From Rhodococcus rhodochrous (GTDB lineage: Bacteria > Actinomycetota > Actinomycetes > Mycobacteriales > Mycobacteriaceae), in contig NZ_CP027557.1 in NCBI RefSeq assembly GCF_014854695.1, positions 682,001-746,000 on the forward strand: a DNA stretch of 64,000 nt, in the 5' to 3' direction. The translations under genes and the position numbers were made by a program. How positions within the stretch are numbered: the first letter of the stretch is position 1; each line of letters begins with the position of its first letter. The notes beneath the pieces were generated by a model. It was not told the DNA's origin. It ran no database searches and saw only the letters and a list, made by a program, of their open reading frames with translations. Positions 42,055 to 51,314 of this stretch are shown piece by piece.

Positions 42055-43076
42055 CCATGAGAGCGACCACCGTCAAGTTCCTGATCTTCGCCGTCACGAT
42101 GGCGTTGATCTTCGCCGGGCTGGCCGTCGTGTTCAGTCAAGCGCGGTTCACCGGCACCGAGAACTACCGGGCCACCTTCACCGATGTCTCCGGTCTCGGT
42201 GCCGGCGACAAGGTCCGCATCGCGGGGGTGCAGGTCGGCTCGGTGAAGAAGGTCGACATCGGCCGCGACAACACCGCCGAGATCGAGTTCGATGTGGACG
42301 CGAAACACACGCTGTTCACCGGCACCCGCGCCACCGTGCGGTACGAGAACCTCGTCGGCGACCGGTATCTCGAACTGCTCGAAGGTGCCGGCAGCGTCGA
42401 CGTCCTGCCCGCCGGTGGCAGCATCCCGATCGAACAGACCGAACCGGCCCTCGACCTCGACCTGCTCCTCGGCGGATTCAAGCCGCTGCTGCAGGGCCTC
42501 GACGCGCAGCAGGTCAACGACCTCTCCGGAGCGCTGTTGCAGGTCTTCCAGGGGCAGGGCGACACGCTCGTGTCGCTGCTGGGGAACACCAACTCGTTCA
42601 CCAACTCCCTCGCCGACCGCGACCAGCTGATCGGCGACGTCATCGACAACCTCAACGCCGTCCTCGGCACGATCGACGATCACGACCGCGAGTTCGAGAA
42701 CACGATCGAACAGCTGCACACCCTGGTGGGCGGGCTGTCCGCGGATCGTGATCCCATCGGCGCGTCGATCCCGCAGATCGCCTCCGGCACCGCGGATCTC
42801 GCCGCACTGTTGCAGAACAACCGGCCCGACCTGCAGACGGTCATCGCCGAGACGAACCGCACCATGACCCAGCTCGATCTCGGCAAGGACGACATCAACC
42901 GCACGCTCGAACGTCTGCCCTCCGATTACAAGAAACTCATCCGCGTGGGTGCATACGGAAACTTCTTCCAATTCTTCCTCTGTGCCAACACTTTCAAGTT
43001 CTCCGGACCGGACGGCACCACCATCCGGTACACCACGGCGAACCACGACACGGGAAGGTGTGCGAAGGTCGAATGA
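42051..43076 (+). CDS. mce4B: Mce4B
   Basis: A 341-residue Mce protein. I chose the GTG at 42051, which overlaps the mce4A stop; an ATG at 42057 would remove two residues. Membrane helix about 9-28, MCE domain YRATFTDVSGLGAGDKVRIAGVQVGSV, NLVGDRYLELLEG, and the conserved C terminus LPSDYKKLIRVGAYGNFFQFFLC. It forms the sterol-conducting channel with the other Mce4 subunits. It overlaps mce4C by 4 bases. Confidence 0.94.
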   Translation: MTMRATTVKFLIFAVTMALIFAGLAVVFSQARFTGTENYRATFTDVSGLGAGDKVRIAGVQVGSVKKVDIGRDNTAEIEFDVDAKHTLFTGTRATVRYENLVGDRYLELLEGAGSVDVLPAGGSIPIEQTEPALDLDLLLGGFKPLLQGLDAQQVNDLSGALLQVFQGQGDTLVSLLGNTNSFTNSLADRDQLIGDVIDNLNAVLGTIDDHDREFENTIEQLHTLVGGLSADRDPIGASIPQIASGTADLAALLQNNRPDLQTVIAETNRTMTQLDLGKDDINRTLERLPSDYKKLIRVGAYGNFFQFFLCANTFKFSGPDGTTIRYTTANHDTGRCAKVE

Positions 43077-44131
43077 GTGCACCTCGTGACCCCAACTACA
43101 TCCGGACGGGCATCGTCGGCCTGGCCGTGTCCGCCGCGATCGTGCTCGCCGGTCTGCAGTACGACCAGCTGCACTTCCTCTCCGGTGGCCTGAGCTACTC
43201 CGCCCGTTTCCAGGACGCCGGTGGCCTCGTCCCCGGCGACGACGTCATGCTCGCGGGCGTGAACGTCGGCGACGTCACCGACGTGCGGCTCGACGATCAG
43301 GCCGTGCTGGTCACCTTCCGCATCCGCGACGGCATCGGGCTCGGCGACACCACCGGTGCCGACATCAAGACCAACACCGTCCTCGGCCGGAAGTCCTTGG
43401 CGTTGCGCCCCGGTGGCGAGGGCGTGATGCGCCCGGGTTCGGTGATCGCGCTCGAACGCACCAACTCGCCGTACTCGTTGACCGACGCTCTCGGCGACCT
43501 CACGACGTCGGTCTCCGAACTCGACACCGACCGGATCAACGAGTCGCTCGACGCGTTGTCGCAGTCGCTCGAGAACACCCCGCCCGAGATCCAGGGCGCC
43601 CTGGAGGGCATGACCCGCCTGTCGCAGTCGATCAACGCCCGCGACGAATCGCTCGACCAGCTGCTCGAACGCGCCGAGGGGGTGACGAGCATCCTCGCCG
43701 AGCGCAGCGACCAGGTCAACGCGCTCATCGTCGACGCGAATGCACTGTTCGGCGAACTGAGTCTGCGCCGCGACGCCATCACCGAACTGATCGCGAACAT
43801 CTCGTCCGTCTCACGTCAGCTCACCGGCCTCGTGCAGGACAACCAGGCGCAGATGGCGCCGACGCTCGAGAAGCTCAACCTCGTGACGGCCAACCTGCAG
43901 GCGAACAAGGAGAACATCGCCGGCGCACTCGACGGTCTGGGCCCGTACATCGGCGCGCTCGGCGAATCCGTCGCCAGCGGACCGTTCTTCAACGCCTACG
44001 TGTCCAACATCCTGCCGGCACCGTGGTGGAAGGCCGTGGTGGACAGCCAGGTCGCGCCCGATCTCCTCCCCGAGGATCTGCAGGACGTGATCCCGGACGA
44101 ACCCCCGACGATCAAGAGGGACGGCGAATGA
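43073..44131 (+). CDS. mce4C: Mce4C
   Basis: A 352-residue Mce protein beginning MSAPRDPNYIRTGIVGLAVS, with a membrane helix at about 12-30 and the MCE domain YSARFQDAGGLVPGDDVMLAGVNVGDV. Helical repeats follow (LLERAEGVTSILAERSDQVNALI), then ASGPFFNAYVSNILPAPWW near the end. The last 30 residues (VAPDLLPEDLQDVIPDEPPTIKRDGE in part) are acidic. Overlaps of 4 bases with mce4B and mce4D indicate coupled translation. Confidence 0.94.
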   Translation: MSAPRDPNYIRTGIVGLAVSAAIVLAGLQYDQLHFLSGGLSYSARFQDAGGLVPGDDVMLAGVNVGDVTDVRLDDQAVLVTFRIRDGIGLGDTTGADIKTNTVLGRKSLALRPGGEGVMRPGSVIALERTNSPYSLTDALGDLTTSVSELDTDRINESLDALSQSLENTPPEIQGALEGMTRLSQSINARDESLDQLLERAEGVTSILAERSDQVNALIVDANALFGELSLRRDAITELIANISSVSRQLTGLVQDNQAQMAPTLEKLNLVTANLQANKENIAGALDGLGPYIGALGESVASGPFFNAYVSNILPAPWWKAVVDSQVAPDLLPEDLQDVIPDEPPTIKRDGE

Positions 44132-45453
44132 GTACCGATACCGTCGCAACGACCCGGCGGCGCCCGGCCTGGCTGATGGCGGCGATCATCGGTGCCGTCG
44201 TCGTGCTCGTGCTCGGCGCCCTCGCCGTGTTCGTCCTCCCGGACCTCGGCAAGCGCACCATCCACGCCGAATTCGCTTCCACCAGCGGCCTGTACGAGGG
44301 CGACGACGTGCGGGTGCTCGGGGTGTCGGTGGGACGCATCAGCGACATCGAACCCCGCGACGACCTCGTGCGGGTGACGATGCAGGTCGACAGCGGCGTC
44401 GAGATCCCGTCCGAGGCGAACGCCGTCGTCATCGCACAGAGCCTCGTCTCGGCACGCTTCGTCCAGCTCACCCCGGTCTACTCGGGTGGTCCGACGATCG
44501 AGGACGGCGCGACGATCCCGATGCAGCGCACGGCCTCTCCGGTCGAATGGGACCAGATCAAGACCGAACTGATGCGGCTGTCCGAAGCGCTCGGCCCCGA
44601 GGAACTCGACCCGCAAGGATCCCTCGGCCGGTTCATCGACACCGCAGCCGAGAATCTCGAGGGCAACGGGCAGACCGTGCGTGGGGCCCTGCGCGAGTTG
44701 TCGGACACGATGCGCACGCTCTCCGAGGGACGCACCGACCTGTTCTCGACGATCCGCAACCTGCAGACCTTCGTGTCGGTCCTCTCGTCGAGCAACGAGC
44801 AGATCGTCCAGTTCGGCGGTCGTCTCGCGTCGGTCTCCGACGTGCTCGCGCAGAGCTCCGACCAGCTCGGGGTCTCGTTGTCCGAGTTGAACATCGCCGT
44901 CGGCGACGTGCAGCGGTTCGTGCAGGACAACCGGGCCGGTCTCACCGAATCGGTGCAGCGACTCGCCGACGCGACCGAGGTGCTCGCCCGCAAGCGACCC
45001 GAGATCGAGCGGGTGCTGCACTCGGGCCCGACCTCCCTCGCGAACTTCTACAACATCTACAAACCGGCGCAGGGTTCGCTCACGGGCGCACTCGCGATCA
45101 ACAACCTCGCCAACCCCGTCGAGTGGATGTGCGGGTCGGTCGCGGCCGCCGCCAACGCGACCTCCGAACGCAGCGAGGAACTGTGCCGCCAGCAGCTCGG
45201 ACCGGTGCTGTCGTCCATCAACGCCAACTACCTTCCGCTGCTGGTCAATCCGCTCGCCGGTGTGCAGGCCTTCGACGGCGACATCGTCTACACCGAACCC
45301 TGGCTCGAAGGGGCGTCGGAAGGACGCGGCACCGCACCCGGACCGTCGCTGTCGGAAGCGGCGTCGCCGCTCGACGGGATCCTCGGCGGCCTGCCGTCGC
45401 TGCAGGTCCCGCAGGATCTCGGTTCCCTGCTGCAGCCGGGAGGAGGACGATGA
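44128..45453 (+). CDS. mce4D: Mce4D
   Basis: A 441-residue Mce protein. An Arg-rich start (TTRRRPAWL) precedes a membrane helix at about 15-36. The MCE domain (FASTSGLYEGDDVRVLGVSVGRI), the strand SLVSARFVQLTPVYSGG, a helical region with SPVEWDQIKTELMRLSEALGP, and a Gly/Ser/Pro-rich C terminus follow. The C terminus is longer than that of the second-operon MceD. It is part of the Mce4 channel; no enzymatic motif is seen. It overlaps both neighbours by 4 bases. Confidence 0.94.
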   Translation: MSTDTVATTRRRPAWLMAAIIGAVVVLVLGALAVFVLPDLGKRTIHAEFASTSGLYEGDDVRVLGVSVGRISDIEPRDDLVRVTMQVDSGVEIPSEANAVVIAQSLVSARFVQLTPVYSGGPTIEDGATIPMQRTASPVEWDQIKTELMRLSEALGPEELDPQGSLGRFIDTAAENLEGNGQTVRGALRELSDTMRTLSEGRTDLFSTIRNLQTFVSVLSSSNEQIVQFGGRLASVSDVLAQSSDQLGVSLSELNIAVGDVQRFVQDNRAGLTESVQRLADATEVLARKRPEIERVLHSGPTSLANFYNIYKPAQGSLTGALAINNLANPVEWMCGSVAAAANATSERSEELCRQQLGPVLSSINANYLPLLVNPLAGVQAFDGDIVYTEPWLEGASEGRGTAPGPSLSEAASPLDGILGGLPSLQVPQDLGSLLQPGGGR

Positions 45454-46667
45454 CCGGCCGATCGATGTTCCGCCGCCTGGGCGTCGCGGTCACTGCCGTC
45501 GCGGTGGGCACGACGCTCACCGCGTGCGAGTGGGGCGGGCTCAACTCGATTCCCATGCCCGGCACCGCCGGCCGCGGGGAGGGCGCCTACCGGGTGCAGA
45601 TCGAGATGCCCAACGTGACGACCCTGACCCAGAACTCGCCCGTGCGGGTCGACGACGTCACCGTGGGGTCGATCTCGGGGATCGAACTCGACGGCTGGCA
45701 CGCGCTCGTGACGGTCTCGCTCGACGAAGGCGTGATCGTTCCGGCCAACTCGCTCGCCCGGATCGGGCAGACGAGTCTGCTCGGATCGCAGCACCTCGAA
45801 CTGATCCCACCCGTCGGCGAACCCCCGCAGGGCCGGCTCGAGGACGGCGACGTCATCCCGCTCGAACGCGCCGGTGCGTATCCGACCACCGAACAGACGC
45901 TCTCGTCGCTCTCGGTGGTGCTCAACGGTGGTGGGCTCGCGCAGATCAACGACATCACCACCGAGCTGAACGCGGCACTCGTCGGCCGGGAGGACTCGAT
46001 CCGGAACCTGCTCCCGCGCCTGGACGAACTGGTGTCGACCCTCGACACGCAGCGCGGCGACATCATCGCCGCGCTGGAGGGCATGGACCGCCTGGCCGCG
46101 ACCGTCGACGACCAGAACGCGACCCTCGTCCGGGCTCTCGAGGAACTGCCGCCCGCGCTCGAGGTGCTGGCCGATCAGCGCTCGAACCTCACGGCCGCGA
46201 TGAGTTCGCTCGGCGAGATGAGCACCGTGGCGAGCCGGGTCGTGGAGACCTCGAACGACGACCTGAAGGCGAATCTCGAAGGGCTCGCGCCGACATTGAA
46301 GGCCCTGGCCGATTCGGGCAGTGCCCTCACCGAGGTGCTCGGTGTGCTGCTCACCTATCCCTTCCCGCAGGCGGGCATCAACAACATCATCCGCGGCGAC
46401 TACGCGAACCTCGCGATGACGATCGACCTCAGTCTCGAACGCCTCGACCTGAACTTCCTGTCCGGGACGCCACTCGCGGGACGCCTCGCGGGTCCGGAAG
46501 GGATCCTCGGCCGCGACGCGGGACTCGCTGCGCAGGCGACCGATCCGTTCCGTGCGCCGCTCGAGCCGCCACCGCCGCCACCGCCCGGTCCCGAAGGAAA
46601 ACTGACGATCCCCGGCATCGGTGAGATCACCATTCCCGGCCTGCCCCTGGGGGTGCCCGCGCCATGA
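45450..46667 (+). CDS. mce4E: Mce4E lipoprotein
   Basis: A 405-residue Mce lipoprotein with signal and lipobox LTAC, lipidated residue Cys26, then EWGGLNSIPMPGTAGRGEGAY. The MCE domain spans about 48-130, followed by PTTEQTLSSLSVVLNGGGLAQ and helical repeats. A C-terminal Pro-rich segment (LEPPPPPPPGPEGK) and a short Ile/Gly/Pro repeat (LTIPGIGEITIPGLPLG) follow; the second-operon MceE lacks these. The tail may contact the cell wall or other Mce subunits. A strong GGAGGA ribosome site lies before the ATG. Confidence 0.94.
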   Translation: MTGRSMFRRLGVAVTAVAVGTTLTACEWGGLNSIPMPGTAGRGEGAYRVQIEMPNVTTLTQNSPVRVDDVTVGSISGIELDGWHALVTVSLDEGVIVPANSLARIGQTSLLGSQHLELIPPVGEPPQGRLEDGDVIPLERAGAYPTTEQTLSSLSVVLNGGGLAQINDITTELNAALVGREDSIRNLLPRLDELVSTLDTQRGDIIAALEGMDRLAATVDDQNATLVRALEELPPALEVLADQRSNLTAAMSSLGEMSTVASRVVETSNDDLKANLEGLAPTLKALADSGSALTEVLGVLLTYPFPQAGINNIIRGDYANLAMTIDLSLERLDLNFLSGTPLAGRLAGPEGILGRDAGLAAQATDPFRAPLEPPPPPPPGPEGKLTIPGIGEITIPGLPLGVPAP

Positions 46668-48076
46668 TGCTCACGCGGTTCGTCCGCATCCAGCTCACGA
46701 TCTTCGCGATCCTCACGGTCGTCGGACTCGTCGTGATGTCGCTGATGTACGTGCGGCTGCCCGCTCTGTTCGGGGTCGGGCGGTACGAGGTGGTCGTCGA
46801 ACTCCAGTCGACCGGTGGCCTGTACCCGCATTCGAACGTCACCTACCGCGGCAACACCGTCGGCACCGTCCGGAGCGTCTCGTTGTCGCCGACGGGCGTC
46901 GAGGCGACGTTGTCCATCGACAGCGACGCGAAGATCCCCGCCGACGTCGACGCGGCCGTGCGCAGCGTCTCGGCGGTCGGTGAGCAGTACGTCGATCTCG
47001 TGCCCCGCGCCGACGGTTCGGGCGGCGAACGCCTGGCCGACGGCGACGTGATCCCGATCGACCGCACGACGGTGCCGCAGGAGGTCGGTGCCCTGCTCGA
47101 CCAGGCCGACGTGCTGCTCGCCTCGATCGGCGACACGCGACTGCAGACCGTGGTCGACGAGGCGTTCGACGCCTTCAACGGTTCCGGACCCGAACTGCAG
47201 GAACTGATCGACTCGACGCGCCTGTTCGTGCAGGAGGCCTCGGCGAACAGTGCCGAGACACGGCAGTTGATCGACCAGATCGGTCCGCTGCTCGACACGC
47301 AGGTGGTCACGAGCGACGCCATCCGGTCGTGGACACGCGACATGGTGACGTTCACCGATCGTCTGCGCGAGAGCGACCCCGACCTGCGGGCCCTGCTCGA
47401 CATCGGACCGGGCGCTGCCGCCGAAGCCGAATCGCTACTGCAGGACCTGAAACCGACGCTGCCGCTGCTGCTCGCGAATCTGGTGAGCGTCGGCGAGGTG
47501 GGCGTCATCTACAACGCCGGCATCGAGCAGATCCTGGTGCTGTACCCGCCGATGACGACGGCCCTGATCACCGCGGCCGGCGACGGCCCGCCCGAGGACG
47601 GTGCCGTGGTGGACTTCCACCTGCAGTTGCACGATCCGCCGCCGTGTCTGGCCGGTTTCGTGCCGCCGGAACAGTGGCGCAGCCCGGCCGACACGTCCAT
47701 GGTCGACACCCCGGGCGACGTCTTCTGCCAACTGCCGCAGGACTATCCGAACGCGATCCGCGGTGCCCGGAACCTGCCGTGCATGGAGTACCCGGGCCGT
47801 CGCGCACCGACGCCCGACACGTGCCGCACCGGGTACAGCCCCACCTACTCGGACAATCCGTGGACCGGGCCGCCCACGCCGGTGGCCTCGGAGAACGTCG
47901 CACCCACGCCCGCCTCCTACGGCGGGGGAGACGACACGGCTCCCGCGGGGGTCGCGGCGCGACGGATCGATCCGCAGACCGGGACGTACATTGGTCCCGA
48001 CGGCACCGTGTACACGCACGCCGATCTCGGTGGAGATCGGAGCTTGGAGAGTTACATGAAGGCGCAGCAGGGCTGA
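46664..48076 (+). CDS. mce4F: Mce4F
   Basis: A 470-residue Mce protein: membrane helix about 9-30, RLPALFGVGRYEVVVELQSTGGL opening the MCE domain, and helical repeats. The Cys-containing C-terminal region has DPPPCLAGFVPPEQWRSPADT and NLPCMEYPGRRAPTPDTC. A tail of about 90 more residues (PTYSDNPWTGPPTPVASENVAPTP and DGTVYTHADLGGDRSLESYM) is absent from the second-operon MceF. It ends with TGATG, overlapping mam4A by one base. Confidence 0.94.
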   Translation: MMLTRFVRIQLTIFAILTVVGLVVMSLMYVRLPALFGVGRYEVVVELQSTGGLYPHSNVTYRGNTVGTVRSVSLSPTGVEATLSIDSDAKIPADVDAAVRSVSAVGEQYVDLVPRADGSGGERLADGDVIPIDRTTVPQEVGALLDQADVLLASIGDTRLQTVVDEAFDAFNGSGPELQELIDSTRLFVQEASANSAETRQLIDQIGPLLDTQVVTSDAIRSWTRDMVTFTDRLRESDPDLRALLDIGPGAAAEAESLLQDLKPTLPLLLANLVSVGEVGVIYNAGIEQILVLYPPMTTALITAAGDGPPEDGAVVDFHLQLHDPPPCLAGFVPPEQWRSPADTSMVDTPGDVFCQLPQDYPNAIRGARNLPCMEYPGRRAPTPDTCRTGYSPTYSDNPWTGPPTPVASENVAPTPASYGGGDDTAPAGVAARRIDPQTGTYIGPDGTVYTHADLGGDRSLESYMKAQQG

Positions 48077-48588
48077 TGGCAGACGAGATCGACAAGAAGA
48101 CGACGCCGAGATGGGCCAAGCCGGTCGCGATCATCGCGTCCGTGCTGGTGATCGCGCTCGTGGCGGTCGGGGCCTGGCTCATCGTCGACCGGCAGTCCGC
48201 GAACGAACGCGACGAGCGGCGGGAGGCGTACCTGCAGGCCGCACGGCAGACGGTGCTCAACCTGACCACCATCAACGCCGACACCGCCGACGCCGACGTC
48301 GCCCGTCTGCTCGACGGCGCGACGGGTGATTTCAAGGCCGAGTTCGAGGGCCGCGAAGGACCTTTCGTGGAGGTCGTGCAACAGGCGGGTGTCGACACCA
48401 CCGGTGAGGTCCTCGAAGCGGGGATTCAGAACGAGGACGGCACGTGCGCGTCGTCGCTCGTTGCCTCCCGCGCGATGGTGAGCAACGCCGACCAGACCGA
48501 ACCCGAAGCACGCGACTTCCGACTGCGGGTGACGATCTGCGACGAGAACGGCAGATTGTTGGCGTCGAAGGTGGAGTTCGTGCCGTGA
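48076..48588 (+). CDS. mam4A: Mam4A, Mce-associated membrane protein
   Basis: A 170-residue protein with a short cytoplasmic N terminus (MADEIDKKTTPRWAKP), one membrane helix (about 16-38) and an outer NTF2-like domain (AYLQAARQTVLNLTTINADTADADVARLLDGATGDF, landmarks). Mce-associated proteins of this type (Rv3493c/Rv3492c position) stabilise Mce complexes. It starts on the mce4F stop (TGATG) and overlaps mam4B by GTGA, so it is made in step with the importer. Function is known for relatives only in general terms. Confidence 0.88.
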   Translation: MADEIDKKTTPRWAKPVAIIASVLVIALVAVGAWLIVDRQSANERDERREAYLQAARQTVLNLTTINADTADADVARLLDGATGDFKAEFEGREGPFVEVVQQAGVDTTGEVLEAGIQNEDGTCASSLVASRAMVSNADQTEPEARDFRLRVTICDENGRLLASKVEFVP

Positions 48589-49301
48589 CCGACGAGAAGG
48601 ACGATCGCGTGACGCTCGACAAGACGACCGATGACACTGTGTCCGACGAAGCCGTGTCCGGCAAGGTGTCCGACGAAGCCGTGTCGGGCAAGGTGTCCGA
48701 CGACGCCGTGTCCGGCAAGGTGTCCGACGACGCCGTGTCCGGCGAGACCGAGGAGACGGGCGGATCCACCGCCGTCGAGGCTTCACCAGCGGACCCCTCC
48801 GACGCGGAGGCGACAAAGGCATCGTACCTGCCGCACATCGCGATCGGATTGTCGGTCGTGGCACTGGTTTTCGCGGTCCTGGTGGGATGGCTCGCCTACG
48901 GCACCGCCCAGCAGTCCGCCGCCGAGACGGCACGGACGGAGGCGCGGGTCGCTGCGGAGGAACAGGCGGTCGCGATGCTCGCCTACACCCACGATCAGGT
49001 GGACGCGCAGACCGACGCCGCCGCAGAGGGTCTCACCGGCGACTTCCGCGACGAGTACACGAATCTGATGAAGAACATCATCGCGCCGGGCGCCAAGGAG
49101 AAGGCGATCAGCGTGCAGGTGAGCGTGCAGGCGTCGTCGGTGGTCTCCGCCGACGCCGACAGCGCCGTGACCCTGCTGTTCCTCAACCAGATCACGACGA
49201 GTTCGGAGAACCCCGAAGCGGTGAGCAGCGGCAGCCGGGTGCGTGTCGAACTCGAAAAGCAGGACGGGCGTTGGCTCGTCGGCCGGTTGACCCCGATCTA
49301 G
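48585..49301 (+). CDS. mam4B: Mam4B, Mce-associated membrane protein with repeat-containing N terminus
   Basis: A 238-residue protein starting at GTG 48585. A long acidic, probably disordered cytoplasmic region (about 1-80) contains four tandem copies of a nine-residue unit VSD(E/D)AVSG(K/E). One membrane helix follows (about 88-112, IAIGLSVVALVFAVLVGWLAYG), then an outer NTF2-like domain (VDAQTDAAAEGLTGDFRDEYTNLM; SVQASSVVSADADSAVTLLFL). The outer domain is typical of Mam proteins; the repeat region is not. It is the last gene of mce4, 10 bases from the convergent otsA stop. Confidence 0.88.
   Translation: MTDEKDDRVTLDKTTDDTVSDEAVSGKVSDEAVSGKVSDDAVSGKVSDDAVSGETEETGGSTAVEASPADPSDAEATKASYLPHIAIGLSVVALVFAVLVGWLAYGTAQQSAAETARTEARVAAEEQAVAMLAYTHDQVDAQTDAAAEGLTGDFRDEYTNLMKNIIAPGAKEKAISVQVSVQASSVVSADADSAVTLLFLNQITTSSENPEAVSSGSRVRVELEKQDGRWLVGRLTPI
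48639..48746 (+). repeat. Four 27-bp tandem repeats in mam4B
   Basis: Units at 48639-48665, 48666-48692, 48693-48719 and 48720-48746 encode VSDEAVSGK twice, then VSDDAVSGK and VSDDAVSGE. The units are nearly identical at DNA level, which implies recent or homogenised duplication, and copy number may vary between strains. Confidence 0.92.
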
Positions 49302-49311
49302 GAGAGAGCCG

Positions 49312-50823
49312 TCAGGTGGGGTCGGGTTCGCCGTCCTCACCCGGCGCGATCAGCGCGCGCCCGGCGGCGCCGGTGTTGGCGAGGGTGTCGAGGAACGAAC
49401 GGGCCCAGCGATCCACGTCGTGCGTGAGCACCTGACGGCGCAGCGCACGCATCCTCTTGCGGCCGTCCTCGCGCGGCACCTCGATCGCGGCCTGGATCTT
49501 GTCCTTGACGTCCTCGAGGTCGTGCGGGTTGCACTGGAACGACTGCCGCAGTTCGGCTGCGGCACCGGTGAACTCGCTGAGCACCAACGCGCCGCCGAGA
49601 TCGCTGCGGCACGCGATGTACTCCTTGGCGACGAGGTTCATGCCGTCGCGCAAGGGGGTCACCAGCATGACGTCGGCCGCGACGAAGAACGCGATGAGCT
49701 CGTCGCGGGGGACCGGGCGGTGGATGTAGTGCACCACCGGACGCCCCACCTCGGCGTACTCGCCGTTGATGCGGCTGACCGTCCGCTCGATCTCGCCGCG
49801 CATGTGGACGTAGGAATCGACGCGCTCCCGGCTCGGGGTCGCGAGCTGCACCATCACGGTGTCCTTCGGGTCCATGCGACCCTCGGCGAGAAGTTCGTGC
49901 ACCGCCTCGAGCCGCACGTCGATGCCCTTGGTGTAGTCGAGGCGGTCGACGCCGAGCAGGATCTTCTTCGGGTTGCCGAGTTCCTTGCGCAACGCCTTGG
50001 CGCGATCGCGGATGGCCTTGCTCCGCGACTGCTGGTCGAGCCGGCCCGATTCGATGGAGATGGGGAAAGCGCCGACGCGCACCGAGCGGAAGCCGACCTG
50101 GACCACGCCGAGCTTCGACCGGATCCCGATGTTGCCGCGTGAGGTCTGGGCACCTGCCAGACGTCGGGCGAGATACAGGAAGTTCTGGGCACCACCGGGA
50201 AGGTGGAAACCGATGAGATCGGCGCCGAGCAGACCCTCGACGATCTCGGTGCGCCACGGCAGTTGCATGAACAGCTCGATGGGCGGGAACGGGATGTGCA
50301 GGAAGAAGCCGATCGTCAGATCGGGACGGAGCATCCGCAGCATCTTCGGCACCAGCTGCAGCTGGTAGTCCTGGATCCAGACGGTCGCGCCCTCCGCGGC
50401 GGCCTTCGCGGTCTCCTCGGCGAAGCGGCGGTTGATCTCGACGTAGGAGTTCCACCATTCGCGCCGGTACTCCGGGCGCACGATCACGTCGTGGTAGAGC
50501 GGCCACAGCGTGGCGTTGGAGAACCCCTCGTAGTATTCGGCGATGTCCTCGGTGCTCAACCGCACCGAGTGCAGGGTCAGCCCGTCCTCGACGATGACAC
50601 CGGACTCGGCGTCGGCCACGCCGGCCCAGCCGACCCACGCGCCGTTGTTCGAACGCAGGATCGGCTCGAGCGCGGTGACGAGTCCGCCCGGACTGCGCTT
50701 CCAGCGGGTGGTGCCGTCGGGAAGCCGTTCGAGGTCGACCGGCAGGCGATTGGCGACGACCACGAAGTCCGACCCGGCGTGCGAGTCGTGGTTCCCCGCT
50801 GCGTTCGCTTCGCCTGCTGTCAC
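49312..50823 (-). CDS. otsA: OtsA, trehalose-6-phosphate synthase
   Basis: A 503-residue GT20 glycosyltransferase that makes trehalose 6-phosphate from glucose 6-phosphate and a nucleotide-glucose. Landmarks are [67 protein letters not shown], and [18 protein letters not shown] with the sugar-nucleotide-binding Asp/Glu. I chose the GTG at 50821-50823 because GAGGA lies 8 bases upstream. It is the position of Rv3490, next to mce4 as in M. tuberculosis. It is convergent with mam4B with 10 bases between, and no hairpin is seen. Confidence 0.95.
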   Translation of the reverse strand: MTAGEANAAGNHDSHAGSDFVVVANRLPVDLERLPDGTTRWKRSPGGLVTALEPILRSNNGAWVGWAGVADAESGVIVEDGLTLHSVRLSTEDIAEYYEGFSNATLWPLYHDVIVRPEYRREWWNSYVEINRRFAEETAKAAAEGATVWIQDYQLQLVPKMLRMLRPDLTIGFFLHIPFPPIELFMQLPWRTEIVEGLLGADLIGFHLPGGAQNFLYLARRLAGAQTSRGNIGIRSKLGVVQVGFRSVRVGAFPISIESGRLDQQSRSKAIRDRAKALRKELGNPKKILLGVDRLDYTKGIDVRLEAVHELLAEGRMDPKDTVMVQLATPSRERVDSYVHMRGEIERTVSRINGEYAEVGRPVVHYIHRPVPRDELIAFFVAADVMLVTPLRDGMNLVAKEYIACRSDLGGALVLSEFTGAAAELRQSFQCNPHDLEDVKDKIQAAIEVPREDGRKRMRALRRQVLTHDVDRWARSFLDTLANTGAAGRALIAPGEDGEPDPT

Positions 50824-50909
50824 GTTGTGGTCCTCTTTCGGGGCCGGTGCCGTCGCCGGCCCGGCAGGGGTGGGTGCCGCCACCGGCACCGGGGTGGGTG
50901 TCGTGCTCG

Positions 50910-51080
50910 TCAGTGCTTGTCGCTGGGACCGATGCCGAGCATCGACAGCAGCATGCGGCACTCGTCCGCATTCTCTGCGTAGGCGGCGACGACTCGCTGC
51001 GCCTGCCGTGCGGTTTCGTCGGCGACGGGTTCGAGATCCTCGTCGGCGATGTCGTTCGCGGTGGTCGGATCCGCGGCCAT
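50910..51080 (-). CDS. Small conserved protein upstream of otsA (Rv3489 position)
   Basis: A 56-residue acidic protein beginning [27 protein letters not shown] in part, with the helical segment [32 protein letters not shown] ribosome site precedes the ATG at 51078-51080. M. tuberculosis has an equally small gene of unknown function (Rv3489) at the same place before otsA, so conserved linkage supports it as real. One Cys, no signal, and no recognised domain. It is likely co-transcribed with otsA, whose start lies 86 bases downstream. Confidence 0.72.
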   Translation of the reverse strand: MAADPTTANDIADEDLEPVADETARQAQRVVAAYAENADECRMLLSMLGIGPSDKH

Positions 51081-51314
51081 GATGTCCTCCCGGGGTCGCT
51101 GCTCTGTGCGAGCACGCATCGTCCTTCGACTCTAGGAGAATCGGACAGCTCACCGCCACCCGCCTTCCGAGGGCGGTCCTGGCACGGTCCTGCACGTCTA
51201 CGTCGCGGTACCGTAGGACGGTCGTGCTGTAGGTACACGGTGTGTGTTTCCGGCGCACGACGTCACGGCGCCGACCCGCGGCGCACAACCGCGCTCTCGT
51301 CGAGGAAGGTATTC

